Assembly (NCBI RefSeq): GCF_030816195.1
Contig: NZ_JAUSXS010000001.1
Span: forward strand, 1,263,501-1,327,500
Length of the DNA stretch: 64,000 bases
Reading direction: 5' to 3'
From: Pseudomonas sp. W4I3
GTDB lineage: Bacteria; Pseudomonadota; Gammaproteobacteria; Pseudomonadales; Pseudomonadaceae
Part shown: piece by piece, positions 39,010 to 47,811 of the stretch
Layout: the number at the start of each line of letters is the position of its first letter
Numbering within the stretch: position 1 is the first letter of the stretch
The notes under the pieces: model-generated
Databases searched by the model: none
What the model was told of the DNA's origin: nothing
The model's input: only the letters and a program-made list of their open reading frames with translations
Translations under genes and position numbers: made by a program

Positions 39010-39106
39010 GTAGGAGCGAGCTTGCTCGCGAAGAACTCAGGCCCCCCGCGTTTATCCAGAATGAGCGCGTTGCCTGGACGTTTTTCGCGAGCAAGCTCGC
39101 TCCTAC
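39010..39106. repeat. Family B REPIN (B3)
   Basis: GTAGGAGCGAGCTTGCTC..GAAGAAC ... TTTTTCGCGAGCAAGC..GCTCCTAC, complete pair downstream of livF and adjacent to the A8 fragment. Confidence 0.88.
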
Positions 39107-40592
<1,486 letters not shown>

Positions 40593-40614
40593 GGCTTTAC
40601 ACCGAGTCGTCTGC

Positions 40615-40686
40615 ATCGGGGGCAAGCCTCCTCCCACACTTGACTGTGTGAACCCGATCCAATGTGGGAGGGGGCTTGCCCCCGAT
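40615..40686. repeat. Family A REP pair, short form (A9)
   Basis: ATCGGGGGCAAGCCTCC..CCAC - spacer TTGACTGTGTGAACCCGATCC - GTGGGAG..CCCGAT. The spacer is nearly the same as in A10. Confidence 0.87.
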
Positions 40687-40779
40687 GGCGTCAAATCTGC
40701 CAAAAACAGGGCATAAGGTACACTCCACCCCTGAAAACCCTCCGCACTGTGCGGTTTAAAGGTTTTGACGGGAGGAAAT

Positions 40780-41685
40780 GTGAGTAACCGAGGTGAGCAG
40801 GCACTGCTCAAACAATCGACCATCCTGATGTTCGCAGTCGCGATCGCCGGGATTGTCACGGGTGTGATATCCGGCGCCCAATCCATTCTGTTCGACGGCT
40901 TTTTCTCGCTGATCGCCACCGCCATCAAGGTGCTGATGCTGATCACGGCCAAGCTGATCGCCAAGAAAAGCAACGAGCGTTTCCAGTTCGGCTACTGGCA
41001 CCTGGAGCCCATGGTGCTGCTGATCGAAGGCAGTTTTCTGCTGCTGATCGCCATCTACGCGTTCCTCAATGGCGTGTTCGGCATCATCAATGGCGGACGC
41101 GAGATCGAGCTGGGCCTGGTGATCATTTACGCGGCGGTGTTTACCGTGGTGGAGTTCGCCTACTTCTTCTATGTGCGCTACCGCAACCGCAGCTTGAAAT
41201 CCTCACTGATCCAGTTCGACAACATCAGCTGGCTGGTGGACGCAATGCTGTCGGTGGGCTTGTTGATCAGCTTTCTGGCGGCATTGTTGCTCAAGTCCCA
41301 AGGCTATGGCGAGTGGGCGGTGTACGTCGACCCGCTGATCCTGATTTTGCTGGCCCTGAGCATGCTGGCGCCGGCGTTCAAGATCCTGCGCCCGGCGTTG
41401 CGTGAGGTGCTGGGGATTGCCCCGGACCACCTGGATGACACCGTGCGTGAAGTAATGGATGCGGCCAAGGCCAGGCATGGCTTCGACGATTACGTGTCCT
41501 ACGTGCAAAAGCACGGGCGCGCGCGGTTCATCGAAATTCATGTGGTGTTGCCGGTGGATTATCCGGTGGCTAACGTCGCCACCCTGGACCGGCTGCGCGA
41601 GGAGATATCCACAGGGCTTGGCACGCCGGATGCGGCGCGCTGGTTGACGATCAGTTTTACCGGGGATCGCAAGTGGATTGCGTGA
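40780..41685 (+). CDS. Cation diffusion facilitator-like transporter
   Basis: Inner-membrane transporter of the CDF superfamily, 301 residues with six predicted helices and a C-terminal cytoplasmic domain (VLGIAPDHLDDTVREVMDAA). GGAGGAAAT directly precedes a GTG at 40780, taken as start; the frame opens with TTG at 40765. The usual metal-site pattern is altered: helix 2 has FDGFFSLIA and helix 5 has FDNISWLVD rather than the HxxxD pairs of YiiP, so metal specificity, or even metal transport, is uncertain. Confidence 0.82.
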   Translation: MSNRGEQALLKQSTILMFAVAIAGIVTGVISGAQSILFDGFFSLIATAIKVLMLITAKLIAKKSNERFQFGYWHLEPMVLLIEGSFLLLIAIYAFLNGVFGIINGGREIELGLVIIYAAVFTVVEFAYFFYVRYRNRSLKSSLIQFDNISWLVDAMLSVGLLISFLAALLLKSQGYGEWAVYVDPLILILLALSMLAPAFKILRPALREVLGIAPDHLDDTVREVMDAAKARHGFDDYVSYVQKHGRARFIEIHVVLPVDYPVANVATLDRLREEISTGLGTPDAARWLTISFTGDRKWIA

Positions 41686-41700
41686 GACCGAGGTGAGGCT

Positions 41701-41772
41701 ATCGGGGGCAAGCCCCCTCCCACACTTGACGATGTGAACCCGATCCAATGTGGGAGGGGGCTTGCCCCCGAT
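41701..41772. repeat. Family A REP pair, short form (A10)
   Basis: Perfect inverted arms around the spacer TTGACGATGTGAACCCGATC, very close to that of A9 one kilobase away. Confidence 0.88.
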
Positions 41773-41785
41773 GAGGCCCTGAAAC

Positions 41786-42886
41786 TCAACCCAGATGCCG
41801 GATCAGCCCCTGATAGCAAGTAGCCAAATGATAAGGCGTGGTAGAAGGCATGTCCCACCGGCTCACCACGCCCTGAGTATCCAGGCATTCGTGCCAGCCC
41901 TTGTCATGCAGGAAGTTGTTTTGCAGCGCCAGCAACTGGCGCTGCAACACCGCTTCGCTGCCGGGACGCAAGGTCAACGCCCGCAGGTATTCCGCCTGGG
42001 CCCAGATACGTTGCGTGCCGTCGCGCACGCTGCCGTCCAGGGCCAGCATGCCGCTGACCGCACCGCTGAACTTATCCACACCGTATTGCTCGGCGTACTC
42101 GAACGCCTGCGTCAGTGAGGCATGCAGCGCCGAACCGCGCAGCACCTCCGACGATTCGAGCAAAAAGAACCATTCGAACTGGTGCCCTGGCTCGAACCAG
42201 TTATCCACAGCGCCCAAGGGTTTTTCCATCATCACGCCGTGCTGGCGGTCGATAAAGCGCTTTTGCAGGGCGCCGGCCAGGTCCAGCAAGGCGCCGCGGG
42301 TGACGGCATCCTCACGCACTGCCAGCGTGGCGAGAAAGCTTTCGGCGAGGTGCATCAGCGGGTTCTGCAAGGGGCCGGAAGCAAGGCTCGACCAGTTGCG
42401 CTCCAGCACCGCTTCATACAGGCCGTCGCCCGTGGCAAAGCGTTCGGCGACCACCGCAAGCGCGGCATTGAGCACCGACTCCACCAGCGGTTCGTGCACT
42501 TTGGCCCAGTAATGGGCGCAGGCGAAAATGATGAAGGCGTGGGTGTAGAGGTCTTTGCGTTTATCCAGCGGTTGCCCGGCCGGGTCGATGCTGTAGAACC
42601 AGCCGCCGTGTTCGGCGTCATGGAAGTGCCGCTGCAGGGAACGAAACAGCGCGGCGGCGCGTTCATCGGCAAAGGCCGCACCGGGTTCGCCGATCAGGCT
42701 GGCGAACAGGTACAACTGCCGGGCGCAGGCCATGGCGCGGTAGCGTTGCGGGGGCAGCGGGTGATGGTCGGCATCCAGTGCTTCGTACGGCAACGCCAGG
42801 TCGGCATTCCAGCCCGGACCTTGCCAGAGCGGCACGATCAGGTCGTGGAAGTGCGTGAGCACGGAATTCAAGAGAGGTTGGGGCAT
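41786..42886 (-). CDS. N-acylglucosamine 2-epimerase (AGE) family protein
   Basis: Alpha/alpha-barrel sugar isomerase/epimerase family, 366 residues. Family features include YRAMACARQLYLFA, HGGWFYSIDPAGQPLDKRKDLYTHAF, NPLMHLAESFLAT and WFEPGHQFEWFFLL, containing the conserved catalytic-site histidines and Arg. Members interconvert N-acyl-glucosamine/mannosamine, or isomerise mannose, glucose and fructose or sulfoquinovose. The short neighbourhood gives no pathway clue; mannose isomerase is a reasonable alternative. It stands alone between two family A repeats. Confidence 0.85.
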   Translation of the reverse strand: MPQPLLNSVLTHFHDLIVPLWQGPGWNADLALPYEALDADHHPLPPQRYRAMACARQLYLFASLIGEPGAAFADERAAALFRSLQRHFHDAEHGGWFYSIDPAGQPLDKRKDLYTHAFIIFACAHYWAKVHEPLVESVLNAALAVVAERFATGDGLYEAVLERNWSSLASGPLQNPLMHLAESFLATLAVREDAVTRGALLDLAGALQKRFIDRQHGVMMEKPLGAVDNWFEPGHQFEWFFLLESSEVLRGSALHASLTQAFEYAEQYGVDKFSGAVSGMLALDGSVRDGTQRIWAQAEYLRALTLRPGSEAVLQRQLLALQNNFLHDKGWHECLDTQGVVSRWDMPSTTPYHLATCYQGLIRHLG

Positions 42887-42961
42887 CGGCTGGCGTCGTC
42901 ACGGCAGGGGTGTGGCGCGCATGGTATCAGGCTTGGGAACTGTGTTGTCTGTGGTACCGCT

Positions 42962-43033
42962 ATCGGGGGCAAGCCCCCTCCCACATTTGAATGTATTCAC
43001 ACATCAAAGTGTGGGAGAGGGCTTGCCCCCGAT
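42962..43033. repeat. Family A REP pair, short form (A11)
   Basis: ATCGGGGGC..CTCCCAC - spacer TTTGAATGTATTCACACATC - GTGGGAGAGGGC..CCCGAT. The right arm has one G to A change. Between AGE and hupE. Confidence 0.87.
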
Positions 43034-43056
43034 GAGGCCCTCAGCAGCGCTGAAGA

Positions 43057-43629
43057 TCAGCCTGCCAGCAACCAGACCCCAGTTGCCGCAGAAGCAGCCC
43101 CTGCCACTCGCACCAACGGCGCCGCTGCCGCCGGCAGCAAGCGCACCACGGCATAACCCGCCGCGTGCAGCGCTGCGGTCGCGCCGACAAATCCGGCCGC
43201 ATACGCCCAGGGGCTGGACATGTCCGGCAGCTCCAGGCCATGGGCCACGCCGTGAAACAGCGCAAACAACGCCGTCGCACCCACCGCCACAAACAACGGT
43301 GGCCGCACCGCCAGCGCCACCGCGAGACCCAGGGCCAGCACCGATGCGGCAATCCCGCTTTCCAGCGCCGGCAGGCGCAGGCCTTCGAAACCCAGCAGGC
43401 CGCCGATCAACATGGTGCCGACAAACGCGCAAGGCAGCGCCCAACGTGCAGGGCCTTTTTGCTGCGCCGCCCACAGCCCGACCGCGACCATGGCCAGCAG
43501 GTGGTCGAGACCGCCCAGCGGGTGGCTGATGCCGGCAACCAGGCCATTGTCACCGTGGCCCGGGTGAGCAAAGGCCAGGGCGGGGGCCAGCAGCAAAGCA
43601 GCGGCGGTGAACAGTTTCTTGAGTTTCAT
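43057..43629 (-). CDS. hupE: HupE/UreJ family membrane protein
   Basis: Probable nickel-uptake or accessory membrane protein. 190 residues: a cleavable signal (LLLAPALAFA) followed by HPGHGDNGLVAGISHPLGGLDHLLAM, the His-rich HupE/UreJ metal-binding hallmark, then about six helices, with a second motif FHGVAHGLELP. Last gene of ureE-ureF-ureG-hupE, 20 bases after ureG. In related systems it mediates Ni2+ entry for urease or hydrogenase; no hydrogenase genes are here, so a urease role is favoured. Confidence 0.9.
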   Translation of the reverse strand: MKLKKLFTAAALLLAPALAFAHPGHGDNGLVAGISHPLGGLDHLLAMVAVGLWAAQQKGPARWALPCAFVGTMLIGGLLGFEGLRLPALESGIAASVLALGLAVALAVRPPLFVAVGATALFALFHGVAHGLELPDMSSPWAYAAGFVGATAALHAAGYAVVRLLPAAAAPLVRVAGAASAATGVWLLAG

Positions 43630-43649
43630 AAACAGGCTCCGTAGGAAAA

Positions 43650-44264
43650 TCAGGCAGCAGTCAACAGACCTTGACGTTCGATAAAGGCGACGATTTCATC
43701 CAGGCCGACGCCGGTTTTCTGGTTGCTGAACACAAAGGGTTTGCCATTGCGCATGCGTTGGGTGTCGCTGTTCATCAACTCCAGCGAGGCACCCACCAGC
43801 GGCGCGAGGTCGATTTTGTTGATCACCAGCAGGTCGGATTTGCAAATACCGGGCCCACCCTTGCGCGGCAGCTTGTCGCCGGCCGACACATCGATCACGT
43901 AGATAGTCAGGTCTGACAGTTCGGGGCTGAACGTCGCCGACAGGTTGTCGCCGCCGGACTCCACCAGAATCAGGTCCAGGCCGGGAAAGCGGCGGTTGAG
44001 CTGGTCTACCGCTTCCAGGTTGATCGAAGCATCTTCGCGGATCGCCGTGTGCGGGCAGCCGCCGGTTTCCACACCGATGATGCGTTCTGGCGCGAGGGCC
44101 TGGTTGCGCACCAGGAAGTCGGCGTCTTCGCGGGTGTAGATGTCGTTGGTAACCACCGCCAGGTTGTAGCGCTCACGCAGCGCCAGGCACAGGGCGAGTG
44201 TCAGGGCGGTCTTGCCGGAGCCTACCGGGCCGCCGATGCCGACGCGCAGGGGTTGTGTGTTCAT
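43650..44264 (-). CDS. ureG: Urease accessory GTPase UreG
   Basis: SIMIBI GTPase that delivers nickel to apo-urease in the UreD-F-G complex. 204 residues, with P-loop [11 protein letters not shown] at the N-terminus, the metal-binding CPH motif in [33 protein letters not shown], and [13 protein letters not shown] for guanine recognition. It lies 21 bases after ureF. Confidence 0.96.
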   Translation of the reverse strand: MNTQPLRVGIGGPVGSGKTALTLALCLALRERYNLAVVTNDIYTREDADFLVRNQALAPERIIGVETGGCPHTAIREDASINLEAVDQLNRRFPGLDLILVESGGDNLSATFSPELSDLTIYVIDVSAGDKLPRKGGPGICKSDLLVINKIDLAPLVGASLELMNSDTQRMRNGKPFVFSNQKTGVGLDEIVAFIERQGLLTAA

Positions 44265-44285
44265 ATCGGGTTCTCCAAAAAAGCC

Positions 44286-44960
44286 TCAGGAACGGAACAG
44301 GCGGCTGTACTGGCGCTCGTGGGCCATGCACGCCAAAGACAGGCCGAAGGCGGCGCTGCCCAGATGATCGGGTTCGATGTGACCGGCCGCCTGCTGGGCC
44401 TGCTGCAACAACGGCAGCAGCTCGCTGGTCAGGCGCTGTGCGGCCTGTTGGCCCAGAGGCAGGGTCTTCATCAGCACGGCCAATTGATTTTCCAGCCAGC
44501 TCCATAGCCAGGCGGCGAGGGCGTCGTCGGGGCTGATTGCCCAGGCCCGCGCGGCCAGCGCCCAGCCAAGCGCCAGATGGGGTTCGGGGTGCTGGTCAAG
44601 GAAGCCACGGGCGGCGGTGTCCAGCTCCGGCAAGCCAGCGAGCAGTTGTTGCAGGGAGTAGCCCATTTGCCGGCTTTCCTGATACAGCTCGCGGGTTTCG
44701 CGGCTGGCACGGTGTTCTTCACACAACTGCGCCAGGCGTGGCCATGCCTGGTCAGCGGCGGCGCGGCAGTGGGCCAGCAGCAACGGCGCTTCGAACCGAG
44801 CGAGGTTGAGCAGCAATTGATCGCTGATCCAGCGCCGCGCGCTGGCGGCATCGTTGACGCGGCCGTTCTCCACGGCCATTTCCAGACCCTGTGAATAGCT
44901 GTAGCCGCCAATCGGCAACTGCGGACTGGCCAGGCGCAACAGCGCCCAGGCTGGGTTCAT
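44286..44960 (-). CDS. ureF: Urease accessory protein UreF
   Basis: All-helical accessory protein that bridges UreD and UreG in urease maturation. 224 residues, with the N-terminal signature LLRLASPQLPIGGYSYSQGLE. Its ATG overlaps the ureE stop by four bases (ATGA). The C-terminus ends ACMAHERQYSRLFRS, as in other UreF proteins. Confidence 0.95.
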   Translation of the reverse strand: MNPAWALLRLASPQLPIGGYSYSQGLEMAVENGRVNDAASARRWISDQLLLNLARFEAPLLLAHCRAAADQAWPRLAQLCEEHRASRETRELYQESRQMGYSLQQLLAGLPELDTAARGFLDQHPEPHLALGWALAARAWAISPDDALAAWLWSWLENQLAVLMKTLPLGQQAAQRLTSELLPLLQQAQQAAGHIEPDHLGSAAFGLSLACMAHERQYSRLFRS

Positions 44961-45457
44961 GGACGCACGCCGAACTGATGCAGCTTGGGTGCGTAGTTGA
45001 AATCTTCATCGCCATGCCGCGAGTGGTGATGACCGCCGCCGTAGGCGCCGTGTTCGGGCTGGAAGGGCGCCTCGATGGTTTGCGCATCGGCGCCCAGCTG
45101 TTCGAGCATCGCCTTGAGCACATAGTCATCGAGCAGGCGCAGCCAGCCATCGCCGACCTGCAGGGCCACATGGCGATTGCCCAGGTGATAGGCGGCGCGG
45201 GTCAGTTCGAACGCGTTGCGGCAGGTGACGTGTAGCAGTTGTTCAGGGCGTGCGCAGACGCGTACGACACGTCCGTCTTCGGCCTGTAGGAATTCGCCAT
45301 CATGCAGCGGCGGTTGCCCGCGCTCCAAAAACAAGCCGACGTCTTCTCCGTCAGCACTGAAACAGCGCAAGCGGCTTTTGCTGCGGGCTTCGAAGTTGAG
45401 CAGCAGTTCGGCGGCCCAGAGGGCCTGCGGGGCGATTCGGCGGTGGATCACCAGCAT
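44957..45457 (-). CDS. ureE: Urease accessory nickel metallochaperone UreE
   Basis: Cytoplasmic nickel carrier, 166 residues. The N-terminal peptide-binding domain is followed by the metal domain with LLHVTCRNAFELTRAAYHLGNRH, and ends in a His-containing tail (GGGHHHSRHGDEDFNY). First gene of the accessory operon. A sigma-54-like promoter 37 bases upstream suggests nitrogen-regulated expression. The structural urease genes are 12.5 kb away rather than adjacent. Confidence 0.95.
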   Translation of the reverse strand: MLVIHRRIAPQALWAAELLLNFEARSKSRLRCFSADGEDVGLFLERGQPPLHDGEFLQAEDGRVVRVCARPEQLLHVTCRNAFELTRAAYHLGNRHVALQVGDGWLRLLDDYVLKAMLEQLGADAQTIEAPFQPEHGAYGGGHHHSRHGDEDFNYAPKLHQFGVRP

Positions 45458-45786
45458 CGGAAGGTTTCCAGCTATGAACGATAAGGGAGCTAGAGCAAGG
45501 GCCTTGCCAACCGCGCAGGCGTGTAGGAAATCCGTGTAGGCAATTGCGGTATTGCCACCGAATAGGGCGTCAGCTCATTCACAAAATGTTTCAAATTGGT
45601 GCGTGCTGAAAGGTATAGCACCGGAGGAGGGCGTTTTGCGCGCAAAGCGGCGGGTGTCTGCATGAAACTTTTTTCATCTTCTTCGTTGCGGCAGCTTTGG
45701 GAATTTTCCTACATGGCGTGAGGATTTGGAGTTCAAGGCCTTACTTCGCGGTTGCTTAACATTCGCGCCGAATTTAACTCACCGCG
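45458..45786. other. Divergent control region between ureE and the NlpC/P60 gene
   Basis: 329 bases with the minus-strand sigma-54 match at its left end and an inverted repeat GTGC-N11-GCAC at 45603-45621. The rest (45630-45786) shows AT-rich tracts but no gene, RNA or clear promoter. Confidence 0.6.
45494..45509 (-). promoter_or_regulatory. Sigma-54 promoter candidate of ureEFG-hupE
   Basis: The minus strand reads TGGCAAGGCCCTTGCT: GG-N10-GC spacing and a match to TGGCAC-N5-TTGCW at all but one position. Predicted start of transcription is about 25 bases before ureE. Confidence 0.65.
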
Positions 45787-46293
45787 ATGTTTATCATGTT
45801 CAAGTCATTTATCTGCCTGGTTGTCGTCAGCCTGTCCTGTTTTATCAATTCTGCCGCTGCCAGTTTCCAGCATCGGGCACCCTTCGACGCTTCATTGCAA
45901 TCCTCGCCGGTTGAGAATGTGATCGACCGGGCCCACCAACTGTTGGGCACGCCTTACAAGTGGGGCGGTACGTCGGCAAAGCAGGGTTTCGATTGCAGCA
46001 GCCTGCTGGTTTATCTGTTCAAGACCCAAGCCAATATCCAGTTGCCGCGCACGACCCAAGCGATGCATCGCTCCACCGCCGCCACCATCGGGCGCAACGC
46101 GCTCAAGCCGGGGGATGCGGTGTTCTTCAAAGGCAATGGGCGTGGGCAGGTCAGCCATGTCGGCCTTTATATAGGCGAAGGCAAATTCATCCATTCACCG
46201 CGTGCCGGCAAGAACGTGCGTATCGATTCGTTGAGCAATCGTTACTGGGACAAGAACTACACCACCGCCAAGCGCTTTCATAAGGCCGGTTGA
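45787..46293 (+). CDS. NlpC/P60 family peptidoglycan endopeptidase
   Basis: Probable periplasmic cell-wall hydrolase cleaving D-Glu-mesoDAP bonds. 168 residues: a signal peptide ending near FINSAAA, then the C40 domain with catalytic Cys in GFDCSSLLVYLF (about residue 75), His in QVSHVGLYIGEG and the third polar residue His in FIHSPRAG. The domain starts at GTPYKWGGTSAKQG. A second ATG three codons in is an equally good start. It converges on the TetR gene with a five-base gap. Confidence 0.9.
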   Translation: MFIMFKSFICLVVVSLSCFINSAAASFQHRAPFDASLQSSPVENVIDRAHQLLGTPYKWGGTSAKQGFDCSSLLVYLFKTQANIQLPRTTQAMHRSTAATIGRNALKPGDAVFFKGNGRGQVSHVGLYIGEGKFIHSPRAGKNVRIDSLSNRYWDKNYTTAKRFHKAG

Positions 46294-46298
46294 TCCGG

Positions 46299-46931
46299 TT
46301 ACTCGGTGCTGCCCAGGCCTTGCCAATGTTTGAGGCCGATAAAGATAAAGCGCAATTGCTGGGTGATCTTCGCCTGAGGCGTGAGGTGGGCAGGCAGGGC
46401 GTGAGCCGGTGGGTCGATGATATCGGGCAGGGTGGCGAACACACTTTTGACGATGAGGTCGGCCATCACGTGCAACCCCTCGGCATCCAGGTGCTGCAGC
46501 TTGGGCATGCGCGTGAGGTCGGCCGCAAGGTCCGTGGTGATGTCTTCGCGCAGGGCTCCGATGGCTTGGCGCACGGCCAGGCAACCGCCATATTGTTCGC
46601 GGGCCAGGAACAGAAATTGGGAACGGTTCGCCGAGACCACGTCGAGAAAGATCCGCACGGACGCATCGATGATCCCGCCCATGACGAATTCGTTGTGGCG
46701 CACCAGGCGAATCGTGGCGCGGAAGGTCTGGCCGACTTCACTGACCAGTACCAGCCCGAGCTGGTCCATGTCGGCGAAATGGCGATAGAAGCCGGTGGGC
46801 ACGATGCCCGCTGTCTTGGCTACTTCACGCAGGCTCAGGCTGCCAAACCCACGGCCGCACTCCATCAAATGACGAGCAGCGTCCATCAAGGCGAGGCGAG
46901 TCTGTTGCTTTTGTTCGGCACGGGGCAGCAT
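46299..46931 (-). CDS. desT: TetR-family fatty-acid regulator, DesT/FabR-like
   Basis: Probable repressor that senses the ratio of unsaturated to saturated acyl-CoA. 210 residues from the ATG at 46931. The sequence PRAEQKQQTRLALMDAARHL and HTH segment LSLREVAKTAGIVPTGFYRH closely resemble P. aeruginosa DesT and E. coli FabR, as does NRSQFLFLAREQYGG. In P. aeruginosa desT also lies next to ureE, supporting orthology. The desaturase genes desC-desB that DesT controls there are not adjacent here. No clear ribosome site was found, so the start is less certain; the frame opens at a TTG (46976). Confidence 0.82.
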   Translation of the reverse strand: MLPRAEQKQQTRLALMDAARHLMECGRGFGSLSLREVAKTAGIVPTGFYRHFADMDQLGLVLVSEVGQTFRATIRLVRHNEFVMGGIIDASVRIFLDVVSANRSQFLFLAREQYGGCLAVRQAIGALREDITTDLAADLTRMPKLQHLDAEGLHVMADLIVKSVFATLPDIIDPPAHALPAHLTPQAKITQQLRFIFIGLKHWQGLGSTE

Positions 46932-47036
46932 GAGCGGATGGGCTTTGTCGGCAAGTACAGCGACGCACTCTAGCAAAACCGCTTCGCTGGCGTCGAACCT
47001 GGCAGGGGGCAGACGTGACGCGGTCTATAGAAAAGC

Positions 47037-47066
47037 GAAAGCCCGATCGACTGATCGGGCTTTTTT
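47037..47066. terminator. Bidirectional intrinsic terminator
   Basis: AAGCCCGATC - GACT - GATCGGGCTT with TTTTTT on the plus side and a T-containing run on the minus side. It ends the leftward small repeat-protein gene. Confidence 0.85.
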
Positions 47067-47082
47067 ATGGGCCACCATGGGC

Positions 47083-47454
47083 TCAGCTCTGTGCTTGATG
47101 CAGTTCTTCCAGACGGTCGGCACCGCCTTCGGCAATACCCTGGGTGTAGGCGCGATCATTGGCTTGCTCGGCGCCGCCTTCGACCAGACCTTTTTCTTGC
47201 AGGCGGTCGTTACCACCTTCGGTCAGGCCTTCGGTGTAGGCGCGTTTGTTGGCCTGTTCCGAACCGTTTTCAGCGACAGCGCCTTTGGCGTAGTCACGGT
47301 TTTCGTCTTCTTGCGAACCGCTGCGCGCCACGGTCTGGGCGGACTGGACGGCTTGGGCCTTGTTCTGTGGAGTGGCCTGTTCGGCGGCTGGCAGGGCAAA
47401 GGCACTGGAAGCCAGGATGGATAACAGGACGGTAGCGAGTACTTGGCGTTTCAT
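47083..47454 (-). CDS. Small secreted protein with internal repeats
   Basis: 123 residues from the ATG at 47454, fixed by AGGAG eight bases upstream. A signal peptide (VLATVLLSILASSAFA) is followed by a hydrophilic region built of degenerate repeats: AENGSEQANKRAYTEGLTEG, NDRLQEKGLVEG, AEQANDRAYTQGIAEG and ADRLEELHQ. The unit is roughly G-x-E-Q-A-N-x-R-A-Y-T-x-G-x-x-E-G-G-x-D-R-L. Probably periplasmic; no enzymatic motif, cysteine or known family was recognised. Confidence 0.75.
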   Translation of the reverse strand: MKRQVLATVLLSILASSAFALPAAEQATPQNKAQAVQSAQTVARSGSQEDENRDYAKGAVAENGSEQANKRAYTEGLTEGGNDRLQEKGLVEGGAEQANDRAYTQGIAEGGADRLEELHQAQS

Positions 47455-47811
47455 GATGGTTGCTCCTTGGGAGGGCGATAAAGTGGGTACAGGGCTAATG
47501 CTACTCTTGATAAGTCGATATAAAAGTTCATAAACACAATGGTAATAATCAACAGAATTGATTGTTCTCACCGGAGGCTCTAGAACGCGCCTCTCAAGCA
47601 CGCGGTTTTGCACCGGTGTGGGTATTTTCGACACGAACCTGGGTAACAATGGTGCGCTGGGAAGGAGAAAATCTGTCTGCTTGATCAGGAAAGTCGCTTT
47701 TTTCGGCTAAATCCGGCGTTGCGTTAAACGCTCGGGCACTTTGCCAGTCCTAGTCCTATAAGCTGTGTCAAAGGCTGTTGCCCAGCCAGTCGTATTCAGG
47801 AGTTTTGTGCA
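47455..47811. other. Divergent intergenic region before the AsmA gene
   Basis: 357 bases, AT-rich around 47510-47570. It must contain the promoters of both the small repeat protein and the AsmA gene, but I see no hexamer pair strong enough to name. A possible -10 TATAAG occurs at 47757-47762. Confidence 0.5.

Noticed and set aside
42200..42212. TTATCCACA DnaA-box match inside the AGE-family gene
   Set aside because: Single isolated copy inside coding sequence, expected by chance.
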